Numbered from the stretch's first letter, positions 19,251 to 28,059 are shown. The stretch: DNA of 64,000 nucleotides from Paraburkholderia sp. UYCP14C (GCF_004197395.1 NZ_SELS01000006.1:62001-126000); one strand, 5' to 3'. Notes: a model not told the origin generated them from the sequence alone. Program-made: numbers and translations.

Positions 19251-19805
19251 ATGTCGAAGGACTCCCCCGCGCTATTGACCGTGCGCGACGCCGCCGAACG
19301 TCTCGGCGTCACGCCGCGCACGCTGAAGTACTACGAGGAACGCGGCCTCGTATCACCGACTCGCAGCGAAGGCCGCTATCGCATCTACGACGAGGAGGAC
19401 CTGAAGCGCTTCGCGCGCATTTTGCGTTTGCGCTCGCTCGGTTTCTCGCTGCACAGCATCACTGAGATGCTGAAGCGGCCGCTCGAACCGGTCGAAGGCG
19501 GTCATCGCTTCTCGATGGAATCGCTGCAGCAGATTCGCGATGCGATCGCCCAGCAGGTCGAAGCACTCGACGCCCGTATCGAAGCGGTGCGCCGCGAACT
19601 GAAGGAAGCCCAGGCCCTGCGCGCCGAGTTGGCCCCCGATCTCGACTATCTCGAGCGGCGCCTCGCCGGCGAAAACGCCGATCAACTGCTCGAACGGCGT
19701 CGTCACGCGCAGGCCAAAGCGGCCGGGGCGATTGGAAAGCCCGGAACGGCGCCCGCCAAACGTAAGGGCAAATCGCGCACCGGCACACCGCCCAGGTCGT
19801 CATGA
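19251..19805 (+). CDS. MerR family transcriptional regulator
   Basis: A 184-residue regulator. The winged helix-turn-helix is at about residues 9-75 (LTVRDAAERLGVTPRTLKYY, then RYRIYDEEDLKRFARIL), followed by a long coiled-coil dimerisation helix and a basic tail rich in Lys, Gly and Ala. No Cys-based metal site is evident, so a metal sensor is unlikely. The ATG at 19251 is the start where homology begins. The stop overlaps the MFS gene by four bases (ATGA), so the regulator and transporter are translationally coupled and probably controlled by the palindrome just upstream. Confidence 0.9.
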   Translation: MSKDSPALLTVRDAAERLGVTPRTLKYYEERGLVSPTRSEGRYRIYDEEDLKRFARILRLRSLGFSLHSITEMLKRPLEPVEGGHRFSMESLQQIRDAIAQQVEALDARIEAVRRELKEAQALRAELAPDLDYLERRLAGENADQLLERRRHAQAKAAGAIGKPGTAPAKRKGKSRTGTPPRSS

Positions 19806-21358
19806 GCCTCACCTCGTCCCGCGCCGCGTGGTTCGGCGTCGACAAGTTGCGCGACGACTTTTTCCCGTGGGTGCTCGCGGTCGTCACCGGTCTCGACTAT
19901 TTCGACAACGCGGTCTTCTCGTTTTTCGCCAGCTATATCGCCGGTGGCATCAATGCGTCGCCGGATGAACTCGTGTGGGCGTCAAGCGCCTACGCAGTCG
20001 CCGCGGTGCTCGGCATCCTGCAGCAGGAATGGTGGGTCGAGCGCTTCGGCTACCGGCGCTACGTGGCCGGCTGCATGCTGCTCTATTCGGCGGGCGCGGC
20101 CGCCACGGCGCTCAGCGAATCGTCGATCGAGCTCGCGTTCGCGCGCGGCTTTCAGGGCTACTTCATCGGCCCGATGATGGGCACCTGCCGCATCCTGATC
20201 CAGATGAGCTTCACGCCGCAGCAGCGGCCCGGCGCCACGCGCGCGTTTCTGCTGCTGATCGTGCTCGCGAGCGCGCTTGCGCCGCTCGTCGGCGGACAAC
20301 TGGTCGCGCATTTCGACTGGCGCGCGCTGTTCGCGTGCACGGTGCCGGCCGGCGTGCTGTTCGCCGTGCTCGCGCTGCTCGCGCTGCCCGACGCGGGCAA
20401 CCGCCTGCCCGAGGAACGCGGCTCCGCCCATTTCTGGCCGTATCTGATCTTCGCGTTCGCGCAGGGCGCGCTGCAGATCGTGATGCAGCAGGTGCGCTTC
20501 CAGCTGTTCAGCACGTCGCCGGCGCTGATCCTGCTGACGGTCGCTGGCGTCACCGCGCTCGGCTGGTTCGTGTATCACCAGTGGCATCACCCGGCGCCGC
20601 TCGTGCGCCTGCATGCGTTACGCGAAAAGGTCTTTCAGGTCGGCATCGTGCTGTACATGTTCTATTACTACATGTCGACGGTGTTCAGTTACCTGATCTC
20701 GCGCTTTCTCGAAGGCGGCCTCGGCTATCCGGTCGAGAACACCGGGCAGCTCGTCGGCGTCACGTCGCTGATTTCGGCGAGCGCGCTGTTCGTTTATCTA
20801 CGTTATGCGAAGCTGCTGCCGCGCAAGAAGTGGATCATCGTGCCGGGCTTCGCCGTGGCCGCGTTCGCCGCCGCATGGATGACGCGCATGTCGCCCGAGG
20901 TCGGCGAGGCGGCGCTCGTCGTGCCGCTGCTGCTGCGCGGCCTGCTGTTGCTGTTCATCGTGCTGCCGGTCGCGAATCTGACGTTCCGCATCTTCGCGAT
21001 CGAGGAGTTCACGCACGGCTACCGGTTGAAAAACATCGTGCGGCAATTGACGATCTCCTTCGCGACCGCCTCGGCAATCATCATCGAGCAGCATCGGCTC
21101 GCACTGCATCAAAGTCGCCTCGCGGAGTCCGTGAATCCGTACAATCCGGTCTACCAGAATACGCTCGCGACACTGACTCGCGGCTTCGCCGCCACCGGCC
21201 ATGCGGCGAGCGAGGCGCATGCGCTCGCGATCGCGTCGATCGGCCGGTCGGTCGCGCAGCAGGCCAGTTTCCTCGCGTCGCTCGACGGTTTCTATTTTCT
21301 GATCGGCGTCGCGATATGCGGCGGCCTGTTCGCCGCGTGGCAAAAACAGATCGACTGA
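19802..21358 (+). CDS. MFS transporter, DHA2-like (about 14 membrane segments)
   Basis: A 518-residue inner-membrane major facilitator. About 14 hydrophobic segments can be counted, with the charged loop after the second segment (VERFGYRRYVAG) corresponding to MFS motif A. The ARGFQGYFIGPMMG segment resembles the fifth-helix antiporter motif region. The arrangement resembles DHA2/EmrB-type exporters. It is coupled to the preceding MerR gene by an ATGA overlap. A drug or metabolite exporter is the best guess; the substrate is not predictable. Confidence 0.88.
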   Translation: MSLTSSRAAWFGVDKLRDDFFPWVLAVVTGLDYFDNAVFSFFASYIAGGINASPDELVWASSAYAVAAVLGILQQEWWVERFGYRRYVAGCMLLYSAGAAATALSESSIELAFARGFQGYFIGPMMGTCRILIQMSFTPQQRPGATRAFLLLIVLASALAPLVGGQLVAHFDWRALFACTVPAGVLFAVLALLALPDAGNRLPEERGSAHFWPYLIFAFAQGALQIVMQQVRFQLFSTSPALILLTVAGVTALGWFVYHQWHHPAPLVRLHALREKVFQVGIVLYMFYYYMSTVFSYLISRFLEGGLGYPVENTGQLVGVTSLISASALFVYLRYAKLLPRKKWIIVPGFAVAAFAAAWMTRMSPEVGEAALVVPLLLRGLLLLFIVLPVANLTFRIFAIEEFTHGYRLKNIVRQLTISFATASAIIIEQHRLALHQSRLAESVNPYNPVYQNTLATLTRGFAATGHAASEAHALAIASIGRSVAQQASFLASLDGFYFLIGVAICGGLFAAWQKQID

Positions 21359-21372
21359 AGGTGGGCTCAAGC

Positions 21373-22206
21373 ATGCTGTCGAAACTCACGAACTGGCTGG
21401 GCACGCGGCGTCGCGAGCGCGCGCTGCGCGACTATGCGATCGACGATTCCTTGTGGCAGGCGACGCTCGCCGGCCTGCCCTTTCTCGCGCATCTGACCGC
21501 GCCCGATCTCGCGCGGCTACGCGAGCTGACGAGCCTGTTCATCGCGCAGAAGGAGTTCTCGACCGCGCATGAGCTCGAGCTGACCGATGCGATGACGGTC
21601 GGCATCGCCGCGCAGGCGTGCCTGCCGGTGCTGAATTTGAGCCTCGATCTGTATCGCGGCTGGGTCGGAGTGATCGTCTATCCGGGCGAATTCGTGATCC
21701 GCAAGACCGTCGAGGACGAAGACGGCGTCGTGCACGAGGTCGAACACGACGCCAGCGGCGAGGCGTGGGAAGGCGGCCCAGTGGTGTTGTCATGGGAAGA
21801 CGCGCAGCTGACCGACGGCAGCGACGCATACAACGTCGTGATTCACGAGTTCGCGCACAAGATCGACATGCTGAACGGCGAAGCGGACGGCCACCCGCCG
21901 CTGATGCGTCGCTGGCACGCCCCGCTCGACACGCAGGCATGGGCCGACATATTCGACCACGCGTACGATCACTTCTGCGCGAATGTCGACGCGGTGCCCG
22001 AACGCCGCTGGGCGCGCTTCGAGCGCGAATCGCTGATCGATCCTTATGCCGCGGACCATCCGTCGGAATTCTTTGCCGTGTGCAGCGAGGCGCTGTTCGT
22101 GCAGCCGCAGGCTTTCGAGGCGGAGTATCCGGAGCTCTACAGGCTGCTCGCGCGCTACTACCGGCAGGATCCGGCGCGCGTGGGATTGACGTTCACATCC
22201 ATTTGA
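21373..22206 (+). CDS. mtfA: MtfA-like zinc metallopeptidase (M90 family)
   Basis: A 277-residue cytoplasmic peptidase. The zinc motif is HEFAHKID at residues 158-165, and the downstream third ligand is probably the Glu in the [11 protein letters not shown] segment. In E. coli MtfA binds the glucose repressor Mlc and has aminopeptidase activity. I chose the ATG at 21373; an in-frame GTG at 21361 lies immediately after the GAAGG and would lack spacing. It starts 14 bases after the MFS stop, so it is probably the third gene of the MerR operon. Confidence 0.9.
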   Translation: MLSKLTNWLGTRRRERALRDYAIDDSLWQATLAGLPFLAHLTAPDLARLRELTSLFIAQKEFSTAHELELTDAMTVGIAAQACLPVLNLSLDLYRGWVGVIVYPGEFVIRKTVEDEDGVVHEVEHDASGEAWEGGPVVLSWEDAQLTDGSDAYNVVIHEFAHKIDMLNGEADGHPPLMRRWHAPLDTQAWADIFDHAYDHFCANVDAVPERRWARFERESLIDPYAADHPSEFFAVCSEALFVQPQAFEAEYPELYRLLARYYRQDPARVGLTFTSI

Positions 22207-22279
22207 AACGCCGCGAACGGGCGACGCTTGCGCCGCAATAGAATCCGCTGGCAGAAAAATCGCCAAGCGACTGATTTTC

Positions 22280-22288
22280 TGGCATAAT
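22280..22288 (+). promoter_or_regulatory. Extended -10 promoter of rpmE2
   Basis: TGG-CATAAT forms an extended -10 box. The resulting leader of about 90 bases includes a small hairpin with six-base arms (22329-22334 and 22343-22348). AAAGGAAA just before the ATG is the ribosome site. Confidence 0.55.
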
Positions 22289-22384
22289 CGCGGTTTTTCG
22301 ACCGTAGGCAAGTGGCTCGCGCCTGAAGGCAGTCCAATTTTAGACTGCACGCGGGTTGGCTACCGCCAGATTAAAGGAAAGACC

Positions 22385-22648
22385 ATGAAAGAAGGCATTC
22401 ACCCGGATTACCGCGAAGTCCTGTTCATCGACATGTCGAACGACTTCAGGTTCGTGACGCGCTCGACCATCCAGACGCGCGAAACCGCGGAATTCAACGG
22501 CAAGACCTACCCGCTCGCCAAGATCGAAGTGTCGTCGGAATCGCATCCGTTCTACACCGGCCAGCAAAAGATCATGGACACGGCCGGCCGCGTCGAGAAG
22601 TTCAACAAGAAGTTCGGCGCACGCGCTTCGGGCAAGGCAACGAAGTAA
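22385..22648 (+). CDS. rpmE2: 50S ribosomal protein L31 type B
   Basis: An 87-residue ribosomal protein. It starts [18 protein letters not shown] and contains the conserved [21 protein letters not shown] segment in parts. The zinc-binding cysteines of the ordinary L31 are absent, which defines the type B (zinc-independent) paralogue that replaces the zinc form when zinc is scarce. It is monocistronic, with its own promoter and terminator. I see no Zur-like operator that I could defend. Confidence 0.95.
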   Translation: MKEGIHPDYREVLFIDMSNDFRFVTRSTIQTRETAEFNGKTYPLAKIEVSSESHPFYTGQQKIMDTAGRVEKFNKKFGARASGKATK

Positions 22649-22691
22649 TACCGCAACGGTGCCGGCTTCCGGCCGGCAACGGAGCAAACAG

Positions 22692-22718
22692 AAAGGGCAG
22701 CGCGAGCTGCCCTTTTTT
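22692..22718 (+). terminator. Intrinsic terminator of rpmE2
   Basis: Ten-base arms (22692-22701 and 22706-22715) close a GCGA tetraloop and run into six T residues. Confidence 0.92.
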
Positions 22719-22924
22719 GTCGCCTGTGCGTGTGCGGCCGCTGGCTCGCACGCCGCGCTTTCGCGCCATCGTGTTACTGCATCTCCATTGACGTTGCCGG
22801 GCGTTACCGGCCGTGACGTGCATCGCACGGCACGACTACAATGCCGGATGCTCGAAACTGGCCCTGCCGCCCTGACCCGCCGGCCCGCTCCGGCTGCATC
22901 GTTTATCCAGACTCCACACACCGC

Positions 22925-24682
22925 ATGAGACCTGTCGTTCGCCTCACCGCCTCTGCGACCAGTGCGTTGCCGCGCTGGCTGCTGCTGGCCATCTGTATCG
23001 TCTACGCCTCGTTCGGCCTGTTCGGCCGCGATCCGTGGAAGAACGAGGACGCAGCCGGCTTCGGTGTCATGTGGACGATGGCCAACGGCGGCGCGCACGA
23101 CTGGCTGCTGCCGAATCTCGTCGGCAAATATCTGACCGAGGACGGCCCGCTCGGCTACTGGCTCGGCGCGAGCGCGATCCGTGTCCTTGCGCCATGGGTC
23201 GACGCCAGCAACGCTTCGCGCGTATTCACGGGCCTGCTGTTCTGCGCGGGCTGTGCGTTCGTCTGGTACGCGGCATATCTGCTCGGCCGGCGCGCCGAAG
23301 TACAACCGTTCAAATATGCGTTCGGCGGCGAGCCGGAACCGCGCGACTATGGCCGCACGCTCGCCGATGGCGCGCTGCTGATCCTGCTCGCGTGCTTCGG
23401 CCTCGCCGAGCGCGGCCACGAAACGACGCCGCAGCTCGCGCAGTTCGTCTGCATCGCGATGCTCGTCTACGGCCTCGTGCGGATGATCGACAAGCCGATC
23501 CAGGGCGCGCTGATCTGGGGCCTCGCGATCGGTCTCGTCACACTCGCGAGCAGCCCGGTGCTGGTCGGCGCGCTCTTGCTCGGCACGCTCGCGATGACGC
23601 TGATCGTGCGCGAAACGCGATCGCGCTGGCTGCTGCTCGCGGGTCTGCCCGTCGCGCTCGTGCTCGCGGTGTCGTGGCCGATCATCGCGCTCGCCGCCTT
23701 CCCCGATGACGCCGTCTGGTATCTGAACCAGTGGCTGCACGTGAGCCTGAGCTCGTTCGCGGGCCCGCCAGGCTCGGTCGCCGCGTATGCGCTGAAAAAC
23801 CTGCCGCTCTTCACCTGGCCCGCCTGGCCGCTCGCGCTGTGGTCGTGGTTCAGCTGGAAGGGTCTGCGGCGCGCGCCGCACGTGGCGATTCCGCTGTCGG
23901 TGATCGGGCCGCTGCTCGTGCTCGTCGTGCTGCAAAGCCATCAGTCGAACCGGCTCTACATGCTGCTGCTGCCGCCGCTCGCGGTGCTCGCGACTTTCGC
24001 GCTGCCGACGCTCAAGCGCGGCGCGATCAACGCGATCGACTGGTTCGCGCTGCTGAGCTTCACGATCCTCGGCAGCTTCGTGTGGCTCGTGTACGTGGCG
24101 GGCCTGACCGGCTTTCCGCATCCGCTCGCGCGCAACCTCGCGCGGCTTGCGCCGGGCTTCGTGCCGCAGTTCAAGATTCTGTCGTTCGTCTGCGCTGTCG
24201 CGGTGACCGTGTGCTGGTTTCTGCTGGTGCGCTGGCGCCTCGCCCGTCATCCGAAGGTGTTGTGGCGCAGCGTCGTGCTGTCGAGCGCCGGCACGACGCT
24301 GATGTGGGTGCTGCTGATGACGTTGTGGCTGCCGGTCGTCAACTACAGCCGGACCTATCGCGACGTCGCGCAGCAGATCGCCAACCACTTGCCCGATGAC
24401 TACACGTGCATCTCGCCGGTGCGCCTCGGCAACGCGCAGATCGCGACGTTCGCGTATTTCGGCGACATGAATTTCTCGTTCGACCAGGACTGCGACGTAA
24501 TCCTGCGTCAGGACTCGCAGGACTACAGCGACCCAAGCGCGATGCCCGACTACATCTGGAAGCTCGTCTGGGAAGGCCGCCGCGCCGCCGACCGCGACGA
24601 GCACTTCCGCCTGTACGTGCGCATCGACCGTCCGAAGCCGCCGCCCGGCAAGACCCGCAACTGGCACAAGAAACTCAAGTGA
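22925..24682 (+). CDS. Glycosyltransferase family 39 (ArnT/PMT-like) membrane protein
   Basis: A 585-residue polytopic protein of the ArnT/protein O-mannosyltransferase type, with about 11-13 hydrophobic segments and a C-terminal periplasmic part. The first periplasmic loop has DPWKNEDAAG where GT39 enzymes carry an acidic catalytic pair; here it is NED rather than the DEGRYAE of the arnT gene at 40290. Such enzymes transfer a sugar from a polyprenyl phosphate donor to lipid A, protein or another acceptor. The ATG at 22925 is followed at once by a membrane-protein N-terminus. The last codon overlaps the MATE gene (GTGA). Donor and acceptor are unknown. Confidence 0.82.
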   Translation: MRPVVRLTASATSALPRWLLLAICIVYASFGLFGRDPWKNEDAAGFGVMWTMANGGAHDWLLPNLVGKYLTEDGPLGYWLGASAIRVLAPWVDASNASRVFTGLLFCAGCAFVWYAAYLLGRRAEVQPFKYAFGGEPEPRDYGRTLADGALLILLACFGLAERGHETTPQLAQFVCIAMLVYGLVRMIDKPIQGALIWGLAIGLVTLASSPVLVGALLLGTLAMTLIVRETRSRWLLLAGLPVALVLAVSWPIIALAAFPDDAVWYLNQWLHVSLSSFAGPPGSVAAYALKNLPLFTWPAWPLALWSWFSWKGLRRAPHVAIPLSVIGPLLVLVVLQSHQSNRLYMLLLPPLAVLATFALPTLKRGAINAIDWFALLSFTILGSFVWLVYVAGLTGFPHPLARNLARLAPGFVPQFKILSFVCAVAVTVCWFLLVRWRLARHPKVLWRSVVLSSAGTTLMWVLLMTLWLPVVNYSRTYRDVAQQIANHLPDDYTCISPVRLGNAQIATFAYFGDMNFSFDQDCDVILRQDSQDYSDPSAMPDYIWKLVWEGRRAADRDEHFRLYVRIDRPKPPPGKTRNWHKKLK

Positions 24683-26064
24683 CCCTGTTCGCCGACGTAC
24701 GGAAAATCGCCGCGCTCGCGTGGCCCGTATTGATCGGCCAGCTAGCCATCATCGCGTTCGGCGTGATCGACACGGCGATGGTCGGGCGCTACTCCGCCGT
24801 CGATCTGGCCGCGCTAGGCCTCGGCTCGTCGATCTACGTGTCGGTCTATATCGGCCTGACCGGCATCCTGACCGCGCTGCAGCCGATCACCGCGCAACTG
24901 TACGGCGCGCGCCGCTACGGCGAGATCGGCGAAGAGGTGCGCCAGTCATGGTGGCTCGCCGCCGCGCTGACGGTGATCGGCTTCCTGATCCTGTTCTTCC
25001 CCGGACCGCTGCTGGACGTGTCCCGCGTGCCCGACGCGCTGCACGAGCGCACGCTCGCGTATCTGCGGATTCTCGCGTTCGGGCTGCCTGCCGGCCTCGC
25101 GTTTCGGGTCTATAGCTCCGTTGCCAATGCGCTCGGCAAACCGCGGCTCGTGATGTTCCTGCAGATCGCCGCGCTGCTGCTGAAAATTCCGCTCAATACC
25201 TGGTTCATTTTCGGCGGCCTCGGTATGCCCGCGCTGGGCGGTCCGGGCTGCGCGCTCGCGAGCACGCTGCTCAACTGGGCACTCGCGGTGCTTGGCATGC
25301 TGCTGCTCGCGCGCGTCGACGATTTCAAGGCACTCGGTATCTTCAGGCACTTCTGCTGGCCGGTCTGGAAGCGCCAGGCGGCGCAACTGCGGCTTGGCAT
25401 TCCGATGGGGCTGTCGTATCTGATCGAGGTCACGTCGTACACGTTCATGGCGCTTTTCATCGCGCGCTTCGGCACCACGACGCTTGCCGGGCATCAGATC
25501 GCCGGCAACATCGGCGCGGTGTTGTATATGACGCCGCTGTCGATCGGCATCGCGTCGTCGACGCTGGTCGCGCAGGCGCTCGGCGCACATCGGCCGCAGG
25601 CGGCGCGCACGCTGTCGCGTCACGGCATCGCGATGGCGGTGGCGATCGCGTGCTGCTATGCCGTGCTCGTGCTCGCGCTGCGGTCGTACATCGTCGACGG
25701 CTATACGACGAACGCGCAGGTCGCGGCGAAGGCGTTGCCGCTGGTGCTGATCGTCGCCTGCTACCACCTGTTCGATGCGTTGCAGATCTCCACCGCGTTC
25801 GTGCTGCGCGCCTACAAGGTCGCGGTCGTGCCGACCGTCATCTATGCAGTGGCGCTGTGGGGCGTCGGGCTCGGCGGCGGCTATGCGCTCGGCTTCGATA
25901 CGACCGGCCTCACGCCGCCATGGCTGACGGGTGCGCGCGGGTTCTGGGTCGCGAACACCGTGAGTCTCGCGATTGCCGGGGTCGGCTTGCTCGTGTATTG
26001 GCGAATCGTGAGCCAGCGCTATTTGCGCGACGCTGTGGCGGTGCGGGTCGATACGCCTGTTTGA
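24679..26064 (+). CDS. MATE family efflux transporter
   Basis: A 461-residue multidrug and toxic-compound extrusion protein with about 12 membrane segments in two homologous halves. The start of the first half (AWPVLIGQLAIIAFGVIDTA MVG, split here) and the PITAQLYGARR segment are characteristic. The start is the GTG at 24679, inside the overlap GTGA with the preceding stop; upstream extension of this frame lies in the previous gene. Cation-coupled export is expected from the family. Coupling to a GT39 gene could mean export of a glycolipid-related compound, but this is speculative. Confidence 0.9.
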   Translation: MTLFADVRKIAALAWPVLIGQLAIIAFGVIDTAMVGRYSAVDLAALGLGSSIYVSVYIGLTGILTALQPITAQLYGARRYGEIGEEVRQSWWLAAALTVIGFLILFFPGPLLDVSRVPDALHERTLAYLRILAFGLPAGLAFRVYSSVANALGKPRLVMFLQIAALLLKIPLNTWFIFGGLGMPALGGPGCALASTLLNWALAVLGMLLLARVDDFKALGIFRHFCWPVWKRQAAQLRLGIPMGLSYLIEVTSYTFMALFIARFGTTTLAGHQIAGNIGAVLYMTPLSIGIASSTLVAQALGAHRPQAARTLSRHGIAMAVAIACCYAVLVLALRSYIVDGYTTNAQVAAKALPLVLIVACYHLFDALQISTAFVLRAYKVAVVPTVIYAVALWGVGLGGGYALGFDTTGLTPPWLTGARGFWVANTVSLAIAGVGLLVYWRIVSQRYLRDAVAVRVDTPV

Positions 26065-26185
26065 GGAGATGGCGGATCGCAACGGTCACGGGCAGAACGA
26101 ATTGGACGGTTAGTTGCGTTCAAGCAGGGGCGAGAGACGACCTGCGCCGCATCCGCCTATCCTCTGCCCGCCCAGTTGAGTCCGC

Positions 26186-26596
26186 TCACGCCGTGCAGGC
26201 GGCCTCCGCCTCCCGATCCTTGACCTCGAAAACGTCCCGCGCCGTGAATAACGCATTGAGCGCGGCCGGAAATCCCGCATAAAGCGCCATCTGCATGAAC
26301 ACCTCGACGATCTGCTCGCGCGTGCAGCCGACGTTCAGCGCCGCCTCGATATGCACCTTCAACTGCGGCTGCGCGCAGCCGAGGGTCGCGAGCGACGCGA
26401 TCGTCGCAATCTCACGCGTGCGCAGATCCAGCTGCGGCCGGCTGTAGATGTCGCCGAAGCCGAATTCGATCAGCAGGCGCCCGAATTCCGGCGCGACCGG
26501 CGCGAGCGCGGCGATTACCTGCTCGCCCGCCGAGCCGTCGATTTCCCTGAGCTTGTCCCAGCCGCGCGCGTAGCGGTCGTTGTGTGCGTAGTCCAT
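26186..26596 (-). CDS. Carboxymuconolactone decarboxylase family protein
   Basis: A 136-residue all-helical protein of the CMD/AhpD superfamily. The core segment is RTREIATIASLATLGCAQPQ followed by LKVHIEAALNVGCT. The AhpD redox CxxC is absent, so the peroxidase-partner role is unlikely and a decarboxylase or lactone-handling role is closer. The full pathway neighbours of protocatechuate degradation are not present. AAGGA lies six bases upstream of the ATG at 26596. The start lies inside the 3' end of the MerR gene, an overlap of 82 bases. Confidence 0.87.
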   Translation of the reverse strand: MDYAHNDRYARGWDKLREIDGSAGEQVIAALAPVAPEFGRLLIEFGFGDIYSRPQLDLRTREIATIASLATLGCAQPQLKVHIEAALNVGCTREQIVEVFMQMALYAGFPAALNALFTARDVFEVKDREAEAACTA

Positions 26597-27042
26597 TGCA
26601 AGTCCTTATTGGCGTGTGAGGACGACGAGGTTTCGTCGTCCTGTCGTGCCGGCTCGGGCTCAAGCGCGCCGCTCGTGGCCGCCTCGTAGTACGCGATCTT
26701 GTCGTCGATCGCGCCGAGGCTGCTCTGAAGGTCGGCGATCCGCGCGAGCAGCGCGGTCCGATGCGCAACCAGCAGGTCGCGGCGCGCACCCATGGTCGGA
26801 TGGCCTTGCGCGCGCAACGCGGCGATCTGCTGCATGCCGGAGATCGACATGCCCGTTGCCTTCAGACGCATCACGAAGCGCAACCAGTCGAGGTCGGCCG
26901 GCGAGTACAGCCGGTGCCCCGCCTGCGTGCGCCCGACTGGCCGGATCAGGCCGGCCTGTTCGTAATAGCGCAGCGTATGCGTGGACACGCCGATCGTTTC
27001 GGCGACCTGACCGATGGTGAGCGCGGTTGAGTGTTTCGACAT
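26515..27042 (-). CDS. MerR family transcriptional regulator
   Basis: A 175-residue regulator. The helix-turn-helix and wing are at about residues 8-72 (LTIGQVAETIGVSTHTLRYY, GHRLYSPADLDWLRFV), followed by a dimerisation helix (about 85-120). The last 30 residues (from about 145) are Thr/Ala/Ser-rich and are read out of frame through the start of the downstream CMD gene, so the native protein may once have ended earlier. No metal-binding cysteines are seen. It is transcribed from a classic MerR promoter immediately upstream and probably controls itself and the CMD gene. Confidence 0.88.
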   Translation of the reverse strand: MSKHSTALTIGQVAETIGVSTHTLRYYEQAGLIRPVGRTQAGHRLYSPADLDWLRFVMRLKATGMSISGMQQIAALRAQGHPTMGARRDLLVAHRTALLARIADLQSSLGAIDDKIAYYEAATSGALEPEPARQDDETSSSSHANKDLQWTTHTTTATRAAGTSSGKSTARRASR

Positions 27043-27051
27043 GACGGACTC

Positions 27052-27082
27052 AGGTTAGGACTTCGAGTGCACTCTAAGTCAA
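27052..27082 (-). promoter_or_regulatory. MerR-type promoter with 19-bp spacer and palindromic operator
   Basis: On the minus strand TTGACT (27077-27082) and TAACCT (27052-27057) are separated by exactly 19 bases, the over-long spacer typical of MerR-activated promoters. A 22-base palindrome (27059-27080) with one mismatched pair fills the spacer. The predicted transcript starts near 27045, only about three bases before the ATG at 27042, so the message may be leaderless. Confidence 0.85.
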
Positions 27083-27361
27083 GCGTCGGACGCTGTCATT
27101 CGTCTGCGTTGCCCGCTTTTATCGCAGACGATTTATCGCGACCGATATCGACCGATATGACCGATAAATTCACCGGCATTGCATGCCGCTAAAAGTTTTA
27201 AATATTGTCCGACCTGATTTACTTGTCATCAATCGATCGGTATAAATCGTCCGCTATCTCAAATCGGGCCTGCGATTTGTCCTATGCTTAAACGCAGCGC
27301 CCGCAGACAGGATGCGTCGTCCGTTCCCGGCTAACTTTTTGCCCTCAATGGAGTGCTTGCC
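27083..27361. other. AT-richer intergenic region before the ComEA-like gene
   Basis: About 280 bases, clearly more AT-rich than its surroundings. It includes the three GACCGATA copies listed separately and a TATAAA at about 27241-27246 that may be a -10 box. GGAG at 27349-27352 is the ribosome site for the gene at 27362. Confidence 0.45.
27140..27166. repeat. Three phased GACCGATA direct repeats
   Basis: The octamer GACCGATA occurs at 27140, 27150 and 27159, about one helical turn apart, so the copies face the same side of DNA. This spacing suggests a binding site for an oligomeric regulator, of unknown identity, upstream of the ComEA-like gene. Confidence 0.5.
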
Positions 27362-27955
27362 ATGCTGAAGAAGCTTTTCATGCTTTGCGTCGCTGTGGTT
27401 CTGTCGCTGTCGGCCGGCTTTGCCGCGGCCGTGGAAGTGAATACCGCCGATCAGGCCGCGCTCGAATCGGTCAAGGGCATCGGCCCCGTACATGCGAAAG
27501 CGATCCTCGACGAACGCGCCAAAAACGGCCCGTTCAAGAACGCCGACGATCTCGCCGCGCGCGTGAAAGGCCTCGGCCAGAAATCGGTCGAGAACCTCGA
27601 GGCGGCCGGGCTGACGGTCAACGGCTCGTCGGCGCCGCCGACCGGCGCGAAGACGTCGACCAAATCGGCCGGCACGGCGGCCACGAAGACGGCACCCGCG
27701 GCTGCCGCGGCAACCACCACGGCCGCGCCCGCGCCGGCTGCGACTACCGCGCCGGCCGCGGCTGCCCCCGCCTCGGCTGAGAAGCCGTCGAAGTCGAAGA
27801 AGAAGGGCAAGGCCGCCGCATCCGACGCGGCAGCCGCTTCGGCGCCGGCCGCCGCGGCAGCTAGCGCACCGGCCGACGCGTCCGGCACCAAGGCTTCGAA
27901 GAAGAAAGCGAAGAACAGCAAGGCGGCATCCGCCGCGGCTGCGTCCGGCGCCTGA
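27362..27955 (+). CDS. ComEA-like helix-hairpin-helix protein with low-complexity tail
   Basis: A 197-residue secreted or periplasmic DNA-binding protein. An N-terminal signal (MLKKLFMLCVAVVLSLSAGF) ends near residue 23. The helix-hairpin-helix domain spans about 24-85 and contains VNTADQAALESVKGIGPVHA, typical of ComEA and its homologues, which bind DNA during natural transformation. The C-terminal half is Ala/Thr/Pro-rich and then Lys/Ala-rich, and is likely disordered and basic. The ATG at 27362 has GGAG eight bases upstream. No other competence genes adjoin it, so a transformation role is only inferred. Confidence 0.82.
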   Translation: MLKKLFMLCVAVVLSLSAGFAAAVEVNTADQAALESVKGIGPVHAKAILDERAKNGPFKNADDLAARVKGLGQKSVENLEAAGLTVNGSSAPPTGAKTSTKSAGTAATKTAPAAAAATTTAAPAPAATTAPAAAAPASAEKPSKSKKKGKAAASDAAAASAPAAAAASAPADASGTKASKKKAKNSKAASAAAASGA

Positions 27956-28059
27956 TGCCGGCGGGGCTGCCGCCGTTGCGTTTCACCGCGACGCGCAACC
28001 GCGCGTCGTCGTCACCCGCCCGGCCGTCATGCACGCGCCGGCATTCAAGAGAGACCGTC

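Noticed and set aside
19975-22206. Single 743-residue protein fusing two genes
   Set aside because: The first two thirds are an Arg/Ala-rich out-of-frame reading of the MFS gene; recognisable sequence begins only at the MtfA ATG (21373).
22925-24682. A second arnT
   Set aside because: It is GT39-like, but the first-loop motif differs from ArnT and it is distant from the arn genes, so I left the function open.
26186-26596. AhpD alkylhydroperoxidase
   Set aside because: The protein has the superfamily fold signature but lacks the redox-active CxxC of AhpD.
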